Positions 23,591 through 33,288 of a stretch of 64,000 bases of DNA are shown in pieces. The notes under the pieces were generated by a model that did no database searches, was not told the DNA's origin, and was given only the letters and a program-made list of their open reading frames with translations. Position 1 is the stretch's first letter. Every line of letters begins with the position of its first letter. A program made the position numbers and the translations under genes. The stretch spans positions 1 through 64,000 of the forward strand of contig JAUYQP010000042.1 of NCBI GenBank assembly GCA_030697205.1, given 5' to 3'. This DNA is from Mycobacteriales bacterium. Its GTDB lineage: Bacteria; Actinomycetota; Actinomycetes; Mycobacteriales; SCTD01.

Positions 23591-25456
23591 TTACTTCGCG
23601 AGCATGTTCTGCAGCAGCGTGTAGCCGGTGTAGGTCACGGCGTAGCTCTGCAGCCCGTAGGGGTGGTAGTGCTCCTCGGTCGGCTGCGGCAGCAGCGCGC
23701 CCAGGAAGCGGACCTTGCCCTTGCCGAGCTTCTTCTCGCCGTAGATCGTGCGCCCTTCGCCGTTGGTGCCGGCCGTGACGCCACCACCGGCCTCCCAGAC
23801 CGACTGCGCGACGGTCCAGTTGGGCGCGGTGTTCTGGCTGAAGGCGAAGCCGATCGGGACGGTGTCGAAGGTCTGGCTGGCCACTCCGCGCAGGCCCTTG
23901 TTGAGCGCCATCGTGCGGTCGGTGAAGTCGACGAAGCCGACGTAGCGCGCGTTGACCTCGACGTCGTCGGCCGCTACGAGGCCGAGGTCGGCGAGCACCG
24001 GCGCTGCGGCGTCGGTGACCACGAGCGTCCCGCCGCCGCTGACGAAGGACTTCAGCGCCTTGACCCACGCGGAGCGCGAGCCCTTCTCCGGCATCGCGCT
24101 GTCGGCGAGCACGACGGTCTGGAAGCCCGAGAGCTTGGTCTTGCCGGCCAGCACGTCGGGCACCCGCACCTTCGCGAGGTCACGCGAGGCGTACTTGTTG
24201 AGGTCGCTGAAGAAGCGCATCCGGCTGACGGAGTAGGGCTTCTGCGGCAGGTCCTCGCCATCCCCGCGCTCGTAGCCCTCGCCGTCCTTGGAGGTGACGA
24301 CCGCAGGGTCGAAGACGTACGCCGCCTTCGTGCCGACCGGGTAGGTGAACTTCTTGACGTCGACGGCCTGCCGGAACATCTCGAAGTTGATGGCCCGGAT
24401 GCTGTCGGTCCAGACCTGGTTGCGCACCGGGTCGTAGGTGAGGAAGTTGCCCGCCACGGTCTTGCCCAGCGTCAGCTCGGTCGCGAAGCCATACCCGTCG
24501 GTCGCGCCGACGGTGTTGTAGTAGTCGATGAGCGAGCCCGACGCGGAGTAGCCGAGCATGTCGTAGAGAGTGCCCCAGTGGTAGGGGCCGACGTCCAGAC
24601 CGCTCGCGGTCCCGACCTGGGCCGTCTGCTGCAGCACGGGGTACTGCGACATCGACTCGGTGATGCCGTCTGCGAAGCGCGCCAGCGTCTCGGACTTCTG
24701 GTAGTCGAACTGTCCGACGATCTGCAGCCCCGCCGCGGCGTAGGTGTCGTTGAGCTGGCCGTGGTTGTCGGTGCCGAGGTACCAGCCCTTCTCCGACAGC
24801 AGCCGCTTGGTGATGCCCTGCGACTCGGTCTCCTGCAGGGTGCCGTTGCCCTTGTCGATCCAGCCCTGCACCGGGAAGTTGCGGTTGAGGTCACGACCGC
24901 TCGCGTTACCGCGGGTCCAGGACAGGCCGGCACCGGGCGAGCCGGCGATGTCGCCGTCGACCCACCCGTCGGGGTTGGGGAAGACGAAGTGGATGACGTA
25001 GCGGTCGAGGACCTGGCCGACCCACTTCTCATCGCCGAGGAAGCGCTCGTCGAGCATGTCCTCCATCGCACGGGCCGCGCCCTCACGGGCACCGATCTCG
25101 TCGCCGTGGATCGAGGAGACGACGAGCAGCTTGCGCTTCGGGCCCTTCTTGGTCTCATCGGTCAGCAGCACGTCGTAGACCGGGTGGCCCTCCTTGGACG
25201 TGCCGACCGTGGTCACCTGCACCTGCGCCGGGTGGGCGGCCTCCAGCGCCTTGATGCCGCACTCGAAGTCGGCGAAGCGCAGCCAGCCGACGGACACCAT
25301 CGGCTCGGAGAAGACCCGGCCGTCTGGGCTCGGGACGCCGAGCTCGCACCCCATCGGGACGCTCTTCGGCGCCGCGGGGGCTGAGGCGGTGGCGGTGCCC
25401 GCCGCCACGACAGCGGCGAGCAGCGGCAGGGCGAGCAAGGCAGGGCGACGGCGCAT
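23591..25456 (-). CDS. Secreted M14 zinc carboxypeptidase with extra C-terminal domain
   Basis: A 621-residue exported protein. The signal peptide is MRRRPALLALPLLAAVVAAG. The M14 domain (about residues 50-350) has SSIHGDEIGARE (HxxE zinc pair), a DLNRNFP substrate-binding stretch, TDNHGQ (third zinc His) and ATELTLGKT (catalytic Glu). Residues 430-620 form a second domain with SGFQTVVLADSAMP and SGGGTLVVTDAAA, resembling a class I glutamine-amidotransferase-like or ThuA-like fold without an obvious catalytic cysteine. It should remove C-terminal amino acids outside the cell. The substrate preference is not clear. Confidence 0.88.
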   Translation of the reverse strand: MRRRPALLALPLLAAVVAAGTATASAPAAPKSVPMGCELGVPSPDGRVFSEPMVSVGWLRFADFECGIKALEAAHPAQVQVTTVGTSKEGHPVYDVLLTDETKKGPKRKLLVVSSIHGDEIGAREGAARAMEDMLDERFLGDEKWVGQVLDRYVIHFVFPNPDGWVDGDIAGSPGAGLSWTRGNASGRDLNRNFPVQGWIDKGNGTLQETESQGITKRLLSEKGWYLGTDNHGQLNDTYAAAGLQIVGQFDYQKSETLARFADGITESMSQYPVLQQTAQVGTASGLDVGPYHWGTLYDMLGYSASGSLIDYYNTVGATDGYGFATELTLGKTVAGNFLTYDPVRNQVWTDSIRAINFEMFRQAVDVKKFTYPVGTKAAYVFDPAVVTSKDGEGYERGDGEDLPQKPYSVSRMRFFSDLNKYASRDLAKVRVPDVLAGKTKLSGFQTVVLADSAMPEKGSRSAWVKALKSFVSGGGTLVVTDAAAPVLADLGLVAADDVEVNARYVGFVDFTDRTMALNKGLRGVASQTFDTVPIGFAFSQNTAPNWTVAQSVWEAGGGVTAGTNGEGRTIYGEKKLGKGKVRFLGALLPQPTEEHYHPYGLQSYAVTYTGYTLLQNMLAK

Positions 25457-25495
25457 GACGAGTGTTTCGTCGTAGGACGGGTGACTCCTGCTTGG

Positions 25496-27784
25496 TCAGA
25501 CCATCTCTGAGCGGGAGCGCCTGCGCAGCAGCAGGGCGATCGGCAGCAGGAGGAGCAGCGCTGCGGCGGGGGGTGCCCAGCCGGTCGCCGGCAGGGCACC
25601 GACGGGCGCCCGGGTCGGAGCCGCGGTCAGGCCGGTGAAGACCGACTCGGGGGCCGGCCCCATCGGCACGCCCCGCGGGCCGGCGGCGAAGGTGAGCATC
25701 GCGCGCGACGGCGTGCGCTCTGCCGGCTGCCTCGTCCAGTCGCAGACCCCCTGCGGGAAGGCCGCCCGCAGCCGCTCCCACTGCCCCGCGACGAAGGGAA
25801 ACGACCCGTAGCCGGTCGCCGGCGGGGTCGCGGGCAGTGGGGTGACCTCGCAGCGGACGTTGTCGTGGGTGGTCGGCCCGCCGGCCGCGATGCGCGGGGA
25901 CCCGTAGTGGGGGAAGGCGGCCTCGCACACCGTCAGGTCCTCGACCGGGGGGGCGTTGCCGACGTCGAGGTAGCAGCGGTCGGTCACGTCGGTGGGCTTG
26001 CCGCGGGCCACCTTGTCGGCCAGCGACCCCGCAGCCGTGTCCGCCTCGACAGCGGCGAGCCAGCGGTCCATCGCGAGGAAGGCCTCCTCGGCGATCGCGG
26101 GCGGCAGGACGATCGACGTCGGGAAGGTCCAGATGACGTGGTTGTCGGCGTCGCCGGTGGCCAGCACGATCCGCTCGCGCATCTCGTAGGAGTGGAAGTC
26201 GGTGTGGATCTCGTTGTTGCTGGTGCCACGCAGGTCGAGCACGGCGACCTCGTCCATCCGCCGGAAGTCGTTGACCAGACCGGTGGAGTAGGCGATGTCG
26301 ACGGCACCGGGGTCGGCGTCGGACCGGCCCTCGACGAACTCCCAGTCGATCGACTTCGTGCCGATCTTCTCGTTGAGGTCGACGAACTGCTCCGGCGTGA
26401 TGACGCCCTCCTGCAGGGCCACCAGGCCGTACTGCACGCCGCGGTTGTTGTAGATGTTGCGGGCGAAGCCGCGGCCGATCTTCTTCTCGACGTCGGTCCA
26501 GACGCTGCGGTCCCGCAGGCCCCACAGGTTGACCTCGAAGTCGCTGGAGGTGCACCGCACGCCCTCCGGGTTGGTCGCCGGGTCGTAGACCTGCTCGGCG
26601 GGCACGGCACAGTCGTGCTGCGGGTCGCCGTTGGCGCCGAAGAGCGCCTCCCACGCGAGGCACGAGCTCGAGGTCTGGTACCCGGTCACGGCGGCGCGCT
26701 GCGGCACGACCGGCCACAGCTGCGGCGAGACGGTGGCGAAGTAGTTGTTGAACAGCACGCAGTCACCGACCTCCATGCGCACCGTCCAGGTGTCGGGGTA
26801 GCTGCAGTTCGGCTGGATCCCCTGCAGCAGACCGGGGTACGCCGAGGCGATGCGGTGCTGCTGGATCGAGGCACCGGAGCACCCGTCACCCATCGTGTAG
26901 CGGATCGGCCCGCCGTACTGCTCGACGATCCGCTCGCGAAGCAGGTACATCGTCTCTGCCGAGAGGACCTGGTTGCTGTTGTTGCCGTTGACGTTGAGCG
27001 AGTTGGTCGCGACGCCGAAGCCGCGGGAGAGGGCCTTCGGGTCCAGCGTCGACAGGGGGGCGGCCTGCCGGCGGTCGCCGTCGCTGCTCGCGCCGAACTT
27101 CCACAGCAGCTTGCGGTTCCAGCCCCGCTGCGGCTCGCGCGCCGTCCACGGCTTCGCCGGGTCGTAGAGCACCGAGAAGCTGTAGATGCCGCGGTCGCTG
27201 GTGCCCTTCTCGGTGCGCACGATGTAGGGGACGGACACGCCCTCGTCGGTCGTCGTCGTGTCGACGTCGGACGGCGGCGACTCGGGGTCGTAGGGGGCGA
27301 GGCTGTCGCTGCCGGTCGGCTTGTAGGAGAAGGCGTAGACCGTCGGGGCGTTGCACGCGGCGTCGGTCGGCGCGCCGAGGCCGTTGCTCTCGGTCTCGCA
27401 CAGCCACGGCTGCAGGTGCGGGCCAGAGAAGACCGGGCCCTCCTTGGAGAAGACCGTCAGCTCGAGGCGTGCCGTGCCCGTGCCGGGGAGCGTGACCTCC
27501 AGCGTGCTTCGTCCGACGGCCAGACCGGTAACGAGCCCGAGGGTGCGCCCGCCCGGTCCTTCGCCGAAGGCGTTGGTGACGTCACGGCCGCCCACCTCGG
27601 CGACCAGGTCGTCGCGGTCGGCCCCCCGCGGGAGGACGACCTCCACCAGCGCGTCGCCGTCGGTGACCTGGTCCGCCCGGCTCGACAGCACGAGCAGCTC
27701 GACGGGGTCTCCTGCTGCGGCCTGGCCCGATGCCACCGGTGAGAGCACAGCCACGAGAGCGATCAGGGCGAGAGCTCGGCGCAC
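25496..27784 (-). CDS. LPATG-anchored DUF6351 protein
   Basis: A 762-residue exported protein. After a signal peptide (MRRALALIALVAVLSPVASG) come ELLVLSSRADQVTDGDALVEV and an Ig-like N-terminal domain, which I recall as the start of DUF6351. The middle is an alpha/beta hydrolase-like region: MGDGCSGASIQQH is a plausible nucleophile elbow and NEIHTDFHSYEMRE a plausible histidine segment. The end is LPATG, a Leu-rich segment and RRRSRSEMV, a complete sorting signal. An extracellular esterase or depolymerase is likely by fold, but the substrate is unknown. It is the second wall-anchored protein in this window. Confidence 0.75.
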   Translation of the reverse strand: MRRALALIALVAVLSPVASGQAAAGDPVELLVLSSRADQVTDGDALVEVVLPRGADRDDLVAEVGGRDVTNAFGEGPGGRTLGLVTGLAVGRSTLEVTLPGTGTARLELTVFSKEGPVFSGPHLQPWLCETESNGLGAPTDAACNAPTVYAFSYKPTGSDSLAPYDPESPPSDVDTTTTDEGVSVPYIVRTEKGTSDRGIYSFSVLYDPAKPWTAREPQRGWNRKLLWKFGASSDGDRRQAAPLSTLDPKALSRGFGVATNSLNVNGNNSNQVLSAETMYLLRERIVEQYGGPIRYTMGDGCSGASIQQHRIASAYPGLLQGIQPNCSYPDTWTVRMEVGDCVLFNNYFATVSPQLWPVVPQRAAVTGYQTSSSCLAWEALFGANGDPQHDCAVPAEQVYDPATNPEGVRCTSSDFEVNLWGLRDRSVWTDVEKKIGRGFARNIYNNRGVQYGLVALQEGVITPEQFVDLNEKIGTKSIDWEFVEGRSDADPGAVDIAYSTGLVNDFRRMDEVAVLDLRGTSNNEIHTDFHSYEMRERIVLATGDADNHVIWTFPTSIVLPPAIAEEAFLAMDRWLAAVEADTAAGSLADKVARGKPTDVTDRCYLDVGNAPPVEDLTVCEAAFPHYGSPRIAAGGPTTHDNVRCEVTPLPATPPATGYGSFPFVAGQWERLRAAFPQGVCDWTRQPAERTPSRAMLTFAAGPRGVPMGPAPESVFTGLTAAPTRAPVGALPATGWAPPAAALLLLLPIALLLRRRSRSEMV

Positions 27785-27874
27785 GGTGGCCTCCTCGGGT
27801 CGGGACTGCGGCGTCCCGGCCCGTCAGTGTTTCGCTGGCGCGTCGCCGAGTCCTTCTCCGCGCTGCGGACTCGA

Positions 27875-27902
27875 CTGACTGTATGAGAAGTCATACAGTC
27901 AG
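27875..27902. promoter_or_regulatory. Perfect 12-bp inverted-repeat operator before XRE gene A
   Basis: CTGACTGTATGA and TCATACAGTCAG flank a GAAG spacer with no mismatch. A TACAGT hexamer (27894-27899) in the right arm ends 7 nt before the ATG at 27907, so the palindrome covers the likely -10 box. This is the expected site for autorepression by the XRE protein. Confidence 0.75.
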
Positions 27903-27906
27903 TGAC

Positions 27907-28215
27907 ATGGGGAGCCCGTCCGTCGCCGTCGGCCAGCTGCTGCGCGTCAGCCGACTCAGCGTCAGCGAGCTCGCTCGACGCTCCGGGGTGTCGCGCGCCT
28001 CGGTGAGCGAGTACGTCCACGGGCACCGCCAGCCCCGACTCGGCCAGCTCGAGCGACTCGCGGCGGCAGCGGGGCGCCAGGCCGACGTCACGTTCCCGCG
28101 GGCATGGGATGCCCGCAAGCGCGAGCTGGAGGACGTCCTCGAGCTGGCGGACGCGCTCCCGCTGCGACGACAGCCCGCCCGCACCCGCACCTGGGCCGAG
28201 ATCACCGGGAGATGA
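27907..28215 (+). CDS. XRE-family regulator of module A (putative antitoxin)
   Basis: A 102-residue protein. Residues 9-58 are an XRE helix-turn-helix (RLSVSELARRSGVSRASVSEY then VHGHRQPRLGQLERLA). The rest is a helical, Arg-rich tail. The ATG at 27907 directly follows the palindrome at 27875-27902, with no ribosome site, so the mRNA is probably leaderless; an upstream in-frame ATG at 27880 would lie inside the operator. The stop overlaps the ATG of the nucleotidyltransferase gene (ATGA). By gene order it should be an antitoxin and repressor. Confidence 0.75.
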   Translation: MGSPSVAVGQLLRVSRLSVSELARRSGVSRASVSEYVHGHRQPRLGQLERLAAAAGRQADVTFPRAWDARKRELEDVLELADALPLRRQPARTRTWAEITGR

Positions 28216-28793
28216 GCGACCTCGGCTTGGTCGCCAAGGTGCTCCTCCTCCACGACGCCCTCGACGCCGGAGCGGTGCCGCACGCGTTCGGCGGCGCACT
28301 CGCCCTCGCCCTCCACGTCGAGCAGCCGCGCGGCACGGCCGACATCGACGTCAACATCAGCGTGCCGACCGAGCAGGCCGCGGACGTGCTCCGGCTCTTG
28401 CCTGCCGAGGTGGAGCACGGCGCGTCCTCGGTCGCGCGGATCCACGCCGACGGGCAGGTGCGGCTCTGGTGGGGGCGCACGCCCCTCGACCTGTTCTTCC
28501 CACAGCACCTGCTGCACCAGGTCGTGGCTGGACGCGTGCTCACCATGCCGCTCGGCAGCGGCGCGATCCCGGTGCTCAGCGCCATCGACCTGACGATCTT
28601 CAAGGCGCTCTTCGACCGCACGAAGGACTGGGCCGACATCGAGGAGATGCTCGCCTTCGGCTCCCCTGACGTCACCGAGGCTCTTGCCTGGCTGACCGAG
28701 ATCGTGGGCGCAGACGACCCGCGGGTCGCCCGGCTCGCCACCCTGCGCCCGTCACCGACGGTCGGCGACTGGGACTCCCACACCCGACGCTGA
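28212..28793 (+). CDS. Nucleotidyltransferase-fold protein of module A (putative toxin)
   Basis: A 193-residue protein. HAFGGALALALHVEQ followed by GTADIDVNISVP gives the GG and DxD signature of the nucleotidyltransferase fold, in the form typical of AbiEii/MenT-like and related enzymes. TPLDLFFPQ may bring the third acidic residue, and SAIDLTIFKALFDRTKDW forms the conserved C-terminal helix region. It is translated from an ATG overlapping the XRE stop. A paralogue lies at 30946-31479. Members of this fold transfer nucleotides to tRNA or protein. The target here is unknown, and toxin activity is inferred only from the operon layout. Confidence 0.72.
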   Translation: MSDLGLVAKVLLLHDALDAGAVPHAFGGALALALHVEQPRGTADIDVNISVPTEQAADVLRLLPAEVEHGASSVARIHADGQVRLWWGRTPLDLFFPQHLLHQVVAGRVLTMPLGSGAIPVLSAIDLTIFKALFDRTKDWADIEEMLAFGSPDVTEALAWLTEIVGADDPRVARLATLRPSPTVGDWDSHTRR

Positions 28794-28961
28794 AGGCCTC
28801 GGGCACCGCGGCGAGTTGTCCCTGTGTTGCGAATCGACTTCCATCTGTGGTCACCCGGGTGCTGAGCGCCTTCACCCGGCTGAGCCCGGGGCGACATGTC
28901 CGCCCTTCCGATGCTGTGGGGGCGACGGACTCCCGTCGACCCCGAAGCGATCGGATCCCGC

Positions 28962-29459
28962 ATGAGCCCGAAGCCAGACGCACCACCTCACGCCGCTCCG
29001 CCCCGACACCGGACACGCCGACAGGCCGTGACCGCCCTGACCGCCGCGCTGTGCCTGGCGGTCCCGGCCACGGCAGCGCTGGCCAGCCCGGCCGTCGCCT
29101 CAACGGGCCCCTCCTCAGCGGCGGGCTCCTACCTCGTCCGCGCCGAGGCCGGTCAGCTCGGGGCCGTCTCGGACGCGCTCCGCAAGAGCGGCGCAGACCT
29201 CGGTCAGCGGCTCGCGCTCATCAACACCGTGGTCGCCACGCTGCCCGAGGGCGGCGCCGACGCGCTCCTGCGGGACAGCCGGGTCACCTCGGTGACACCC
29301 AACGCCGCCGTCTCGCTCCTCGGGAACAACCGCGACACCGTGGCCGCCGACACCGTGGCCGCCGGCACCTACGACGCCGTCGCCGACGCCGACTCGCTGC
29401 TCAGCAGCCAGGACCGGCGAGTTCACCGTCCTTGGGCCGACCGAGTTGTGACCAGCTGA
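28962..29459 (+). pseudogene. Truncated S8 serine protease (signal and propeptide only)
   Basis: The ATG at 28962 begins a 165-residue product: basic N-terminus, signal segment (ALTAALCLAVPATAALASPA), then an I9-type propeptide (SYLVRAEAGQLGAVSDAL ... DSRVTSVTPNAAVSLL). The frame ends soon after SLLSSQ, where homologous subtilases continue into the catalytic domain. The last 15 codons (DRRVHRPWADRVVTS) look unrelated. No D-H-S catalytic sequence follows. The break lies 26 nt before the left guaA-like repeat at 29485, so the missing part may have been lost in the event that made that junction. Confidence 0.7.
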
Positions 29460-29484
29460 CACCGCGACACTGCGGGCCGGCCTC

Positions 29485-29531
29485 ACTCCCCCTCGATAGT
29501 GCCCGGGGCTTGCTCGTCACATCGAGCACGA
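29485..29531 (-). repeat. Diverged guaA 3'-end copy (att-like, distal)
   Basis: It matches 31537-31585 except for a few substitutions and one missing C in the GGCGG stretch. On the minus strand it still reads VVLDVTSKP, then (in the shifted frame) PGTIEGE and a TGA, against [16 protein letters not shown] and TAA in guaA. Confidence 0.72.
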
Positions 29532-29619
29532 CCGCAGACCCGGCGCTGAGGCCCTTGGTCCTGGCGATCGAGGACCGTCGGCCCTGGAAGCAGGGCCGCA
29601 GCATCGCGACGCTCGTCGC

Positions 29620-30558
29620 ATGCCGCTACCCCTCGCCCACGAGACCTGGTTCGTCGACCACCCTGACTCGTTCCCGCTGGACTGGTCGGCGCTCGTACGG
29701 CCAGCCGTCCTGGTGGGCGTCGCCCTGGCGGTCGGGGTCGCCGTGGTCTGGCGCATCGTCGCCCGTCGACTCCCCCAGCCCGAGCTCGCCCCGCTCGCGC
29801 GTCTGGGTCGGTGGGCGGACTGGGCCCCGCGGCTGCTCGCCCTCCACCTCGGGGCGAGCCTGCTGCTGCTGACGCTGCGCGGATCGGTCCTCGACCCGGG
29901 TGTGCACGTCCCGGACACCGCCCTGGGCACGGCACTGCTCGTGCCCCAGGCGGTCGCCGGGGTGCTGCTCCTCATCGGCCGGAGGGTGCAGCTCGCGGCA
30001 GCTGCCGTCGTCGCTGCCGGTCCGGTCCTGCTCGCACTCGAGGGCGTCCAGGCCCTGCTCATCTCTGCTGTCCTCGTCGGCATCGCCTGCTTCCTGCTCG
30101 CCGTGCCGCCCGGCAGCGGCCACTACGGCCGCACCCGACTGGACCACGACCGGCTGCGGGTCGGCGTCCTGGCCCTTCGGATCGGCGGAGCCGTGACGCT
30201 GGTGACGCTCGCGGTCGTCGAGAAGCTCGCCAACCCGGAGATGGCCGGCGCGATGCTCGCGCAGGAGCCGGTGCTGGACCTGCTCTCCCCGCTCGGCGTG
30301 AGCACGGACGCCTTCGCGCTGGTCGCAGGGTGCGTCGAGGTGCTCTTCGCGCTGTTGCTGCTCTCGGGAGCCCTGCCGCAGGTGGTGGCCCTCGTCGCGG
30401 CCGTGCCGTTCACGGCCACCCTCGCCGTCTTCGGCACGACGGAACTCATCGGGCACCTGCCCGTCTACGGCGTGCTTCTCACCCTGCTCCTGCTCGGGAG
30501 TCGGACCGACACCTCCGTCGAGGTGTCCCGCCTGCGTGGGCCGCTCGTGGACGCCTGA
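29620..30558 (+). CDS. Polytopic membrane protein, possibly DoxX-like
   Basis: A 312-residue protein with about eight hydrophobic segments. It starts MPLPLAHETWFVD, and HETWFVD-type openings recur in actinobacterial membrane proteins that I remember. The middle region (RVGVLALRIGGAVTLVTLAVVEKLANP, split here at 20) and later segments resemble the four-helix DoxX/SURF4 pattern. No catalytic residues or cofactor site can be named. It is cargo of the guaA island, lying before module B, and has no visible ribosome site at the ATG. Function unknown. Confidence 0.6.
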   Translation: MPLPLAHETWFVDHPDSFPLDWSALVRPAVLVGVALAVGVAVVWRIVARRLPQPELAPLARLGRWADWAPRLLALHLGASLLLLTLRGSVLDPGVHVPDTALGTALLVPQAVAGVLLLIGRRVQLAAAAVVAAGPVLLALEGVQALLISAVLVGIACFLLAVPPGSGHYGRTRLDHDRLRVGVLALRIGGAVTLVTLAVVEKLANPEMAGAMLAQEPVLDLLSPLGVSTDAFALVAGCVEVLFALLLLSGALPQVVALVAAVPFTATLAVFGTTELIGHLPVYGVLLTLLLLGSRTDTSVEVSRLRGPLVDA

Positions 30559-30625
30559 CGTCGTCGACGGCCAGCGCGCACCCTGCTGTCACGCAGGACC
30601 GTGCGATAGCCGATAAGATAACGAC

Positions 30626-30949
30626 ATGCCGTCACCCGAGGCCGCCGCCGCGACGCTGCTCCGGCGCGCTCGCCGGCGGCGCGACTGGACGCAGGCGGAG
30701 CTGGCGCGCCGGGCGGGCATGCCGGCGAGCCAGTTGTGCGCCTACGAGACCTCGACCAAGCAGCCCAGCGCCGCGACACTCGCCCGGCTCCTCGCCATCG
30801 CAGGAGTCACCCTCGGGGCGGTCGAGCCACGCGTCGAGCGACTGCGTCAGGCCGCAGAGCTGGTGGACGTCCTCGGTCTCCTCGAGGTCGTTCCCCTCCG
30901 CGCGCCAGGCGCACTGACTGCCCCGCCGTTCTCGGAGCTCGTCAGGTGA
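30626..30949 (+). CDS. XRE-family regulator of module B (putative antitoxin)
   Basis: A 107-residue protein. Residues 9-60 are an XRE domain (RDWTQAELARRAGMPASQL then CAYETSTKQPSAATLARLL). A helical tail of about 45 residues follows and may bind the partner protein. A TAAGAT hexamer (30614-30619) ends 6 nt before the ATG, with CGATAGCCGATAAGAT just around it, so a leaderless autoregulated mRNA is likely. The TGA overlaps the GTG of the nucleotidyltransferase (GTGA). It is the counterpart of 27907-28215. Confidence 0.75.
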   Translation: MPSPEAAAATLLRRARRRRDWTQAELARRAGMPASQLCAYETSTKQPSAATLARLLAIAGVTLGAVEPRVERLRQAAELVDVLGLLEVVPLRAPGALTAPPFSELVR

Positions 30950-31479
30950 CGACCTTCGTCGACAAGATCGAGCTCGTTCACGAGGCACTGACGCAGGTGC
31001 CCCACGCGTTCGGGGGTGCGCTCGCGCTGGCCTATCACGTGGAGTCGCCCCGGGCCACAGCCGACATCGACCTCAACATCTCGCTCCCGGTCACTGCGGC
31101 CGCAATGGTGCTCGCGTCGTTGCCTTCCGGGGTGACCTGGACCGAGGCCGACGTCACCGCCATCGAGCGCGACGGACAGGTCCGCGTCCTGTGGGACGCC
31201 ACGCCGCTCGACCTGTTCTTCCCGCAGGACGCCCTGCACGACGTCGTCGCCTCGCGGGTGCTCGAGGTGCCCTTCCGAGGTCGCACGATCCCCGTCATCT
31301 CCGCGACGGACCTCACCATCTTCAAGGCGCTCTTCAACCGCCCCAAGGACTGGGTCGACATCGCCGAGATGCTGGCCTACGGCAACGTCGACGCCGACGA
31401 CGCGCTCCAGTGGCTGCAGCGCCTGCTCGGGCCGAAGGACGCGAGGGCGGAGCGCCTCGCAGAGCTCGTCGCTCCCTAG
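30946..31479 (+). CDS. Nucleotidyltransferase-fold protein of module B (putative toxin)
   Basis: A 177-residue paralogue of 28212-28793. Shared blocks are PHAFGGALALA, HVE-PR-TADID-NIS, TPLDLFFPQ and LTIFKALF with KDW-DI-EMLA; more than half of aligned positions agree by eye. GG and DxD, the nucleotidyltransferase signature, are intact. It starts at a GTG overlapping the XRE stop. Its closest known relatives in idea are AbiEii/MenT toxins, but pairing with a small XRE protein and not an AbiEi/COG5340 antitoxin sets it apart. The target is unknown. Confidence 0.72.
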   Translation: MTTFVDKIELVHEALTQVPHAFGGALALAYHVESPRATADIDLNISLPVTAAAMVLASLPSGVTWTEADVTAIERDGQVRVLWDATPLDLFFPQDALHDVVASRVLEVPFRGRTIPVISATDLTIFKALFNRPKDWVDIAEMLAYGNVDADDALQWLQRLLGPKDARAERLAELVAP

Positions 31480-31534
31480 GACGCTCCGCGCCCTGGATGT
31501 CGGCCCCGGACGTCCGCCCTGAGTGCGCGGCCGC

Positions 31535-33097
<1,563 letters not shown>

Positions 33098-33202
33098 CTC
33101 CCCGAGCCTACCGAGCGGGCCCGCCTGCCCCGGAAAGCAGGACCAGGCAGGTACGACGACGACGGTGCGTTTCACCGGTGTATGACCCGATGTGACGGAG
33201 AC

Positions 33203-33231
33203 TGGACCTATTGGTCACCTTCCTGTTAGAT
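33203..33231 (+). promoter_or_regulatory. Possible promoter of the large secreted protein gene
   Basis: TGGACC (33203-33208) and TTAGAT (33226-33231) are separated by 17 nt. A start point near 33238 would give a leader of about 50 nt to the GGAG site at 33278 and GTG at 33289. The -35 match is weak. Confidence 0.35.
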
Positions 33232-33288
33232 CGCCGTCACCTCAGGTCTCTGGCTACCCAGCCGACCCCAGCACCCCGGAGCGCACTC

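Noticed and set aside
28794-28961. Boundary repeats for module A
   Set aside because: I compared both sides of 27907-28793 by eye and found no direct or inverted repeat pair.
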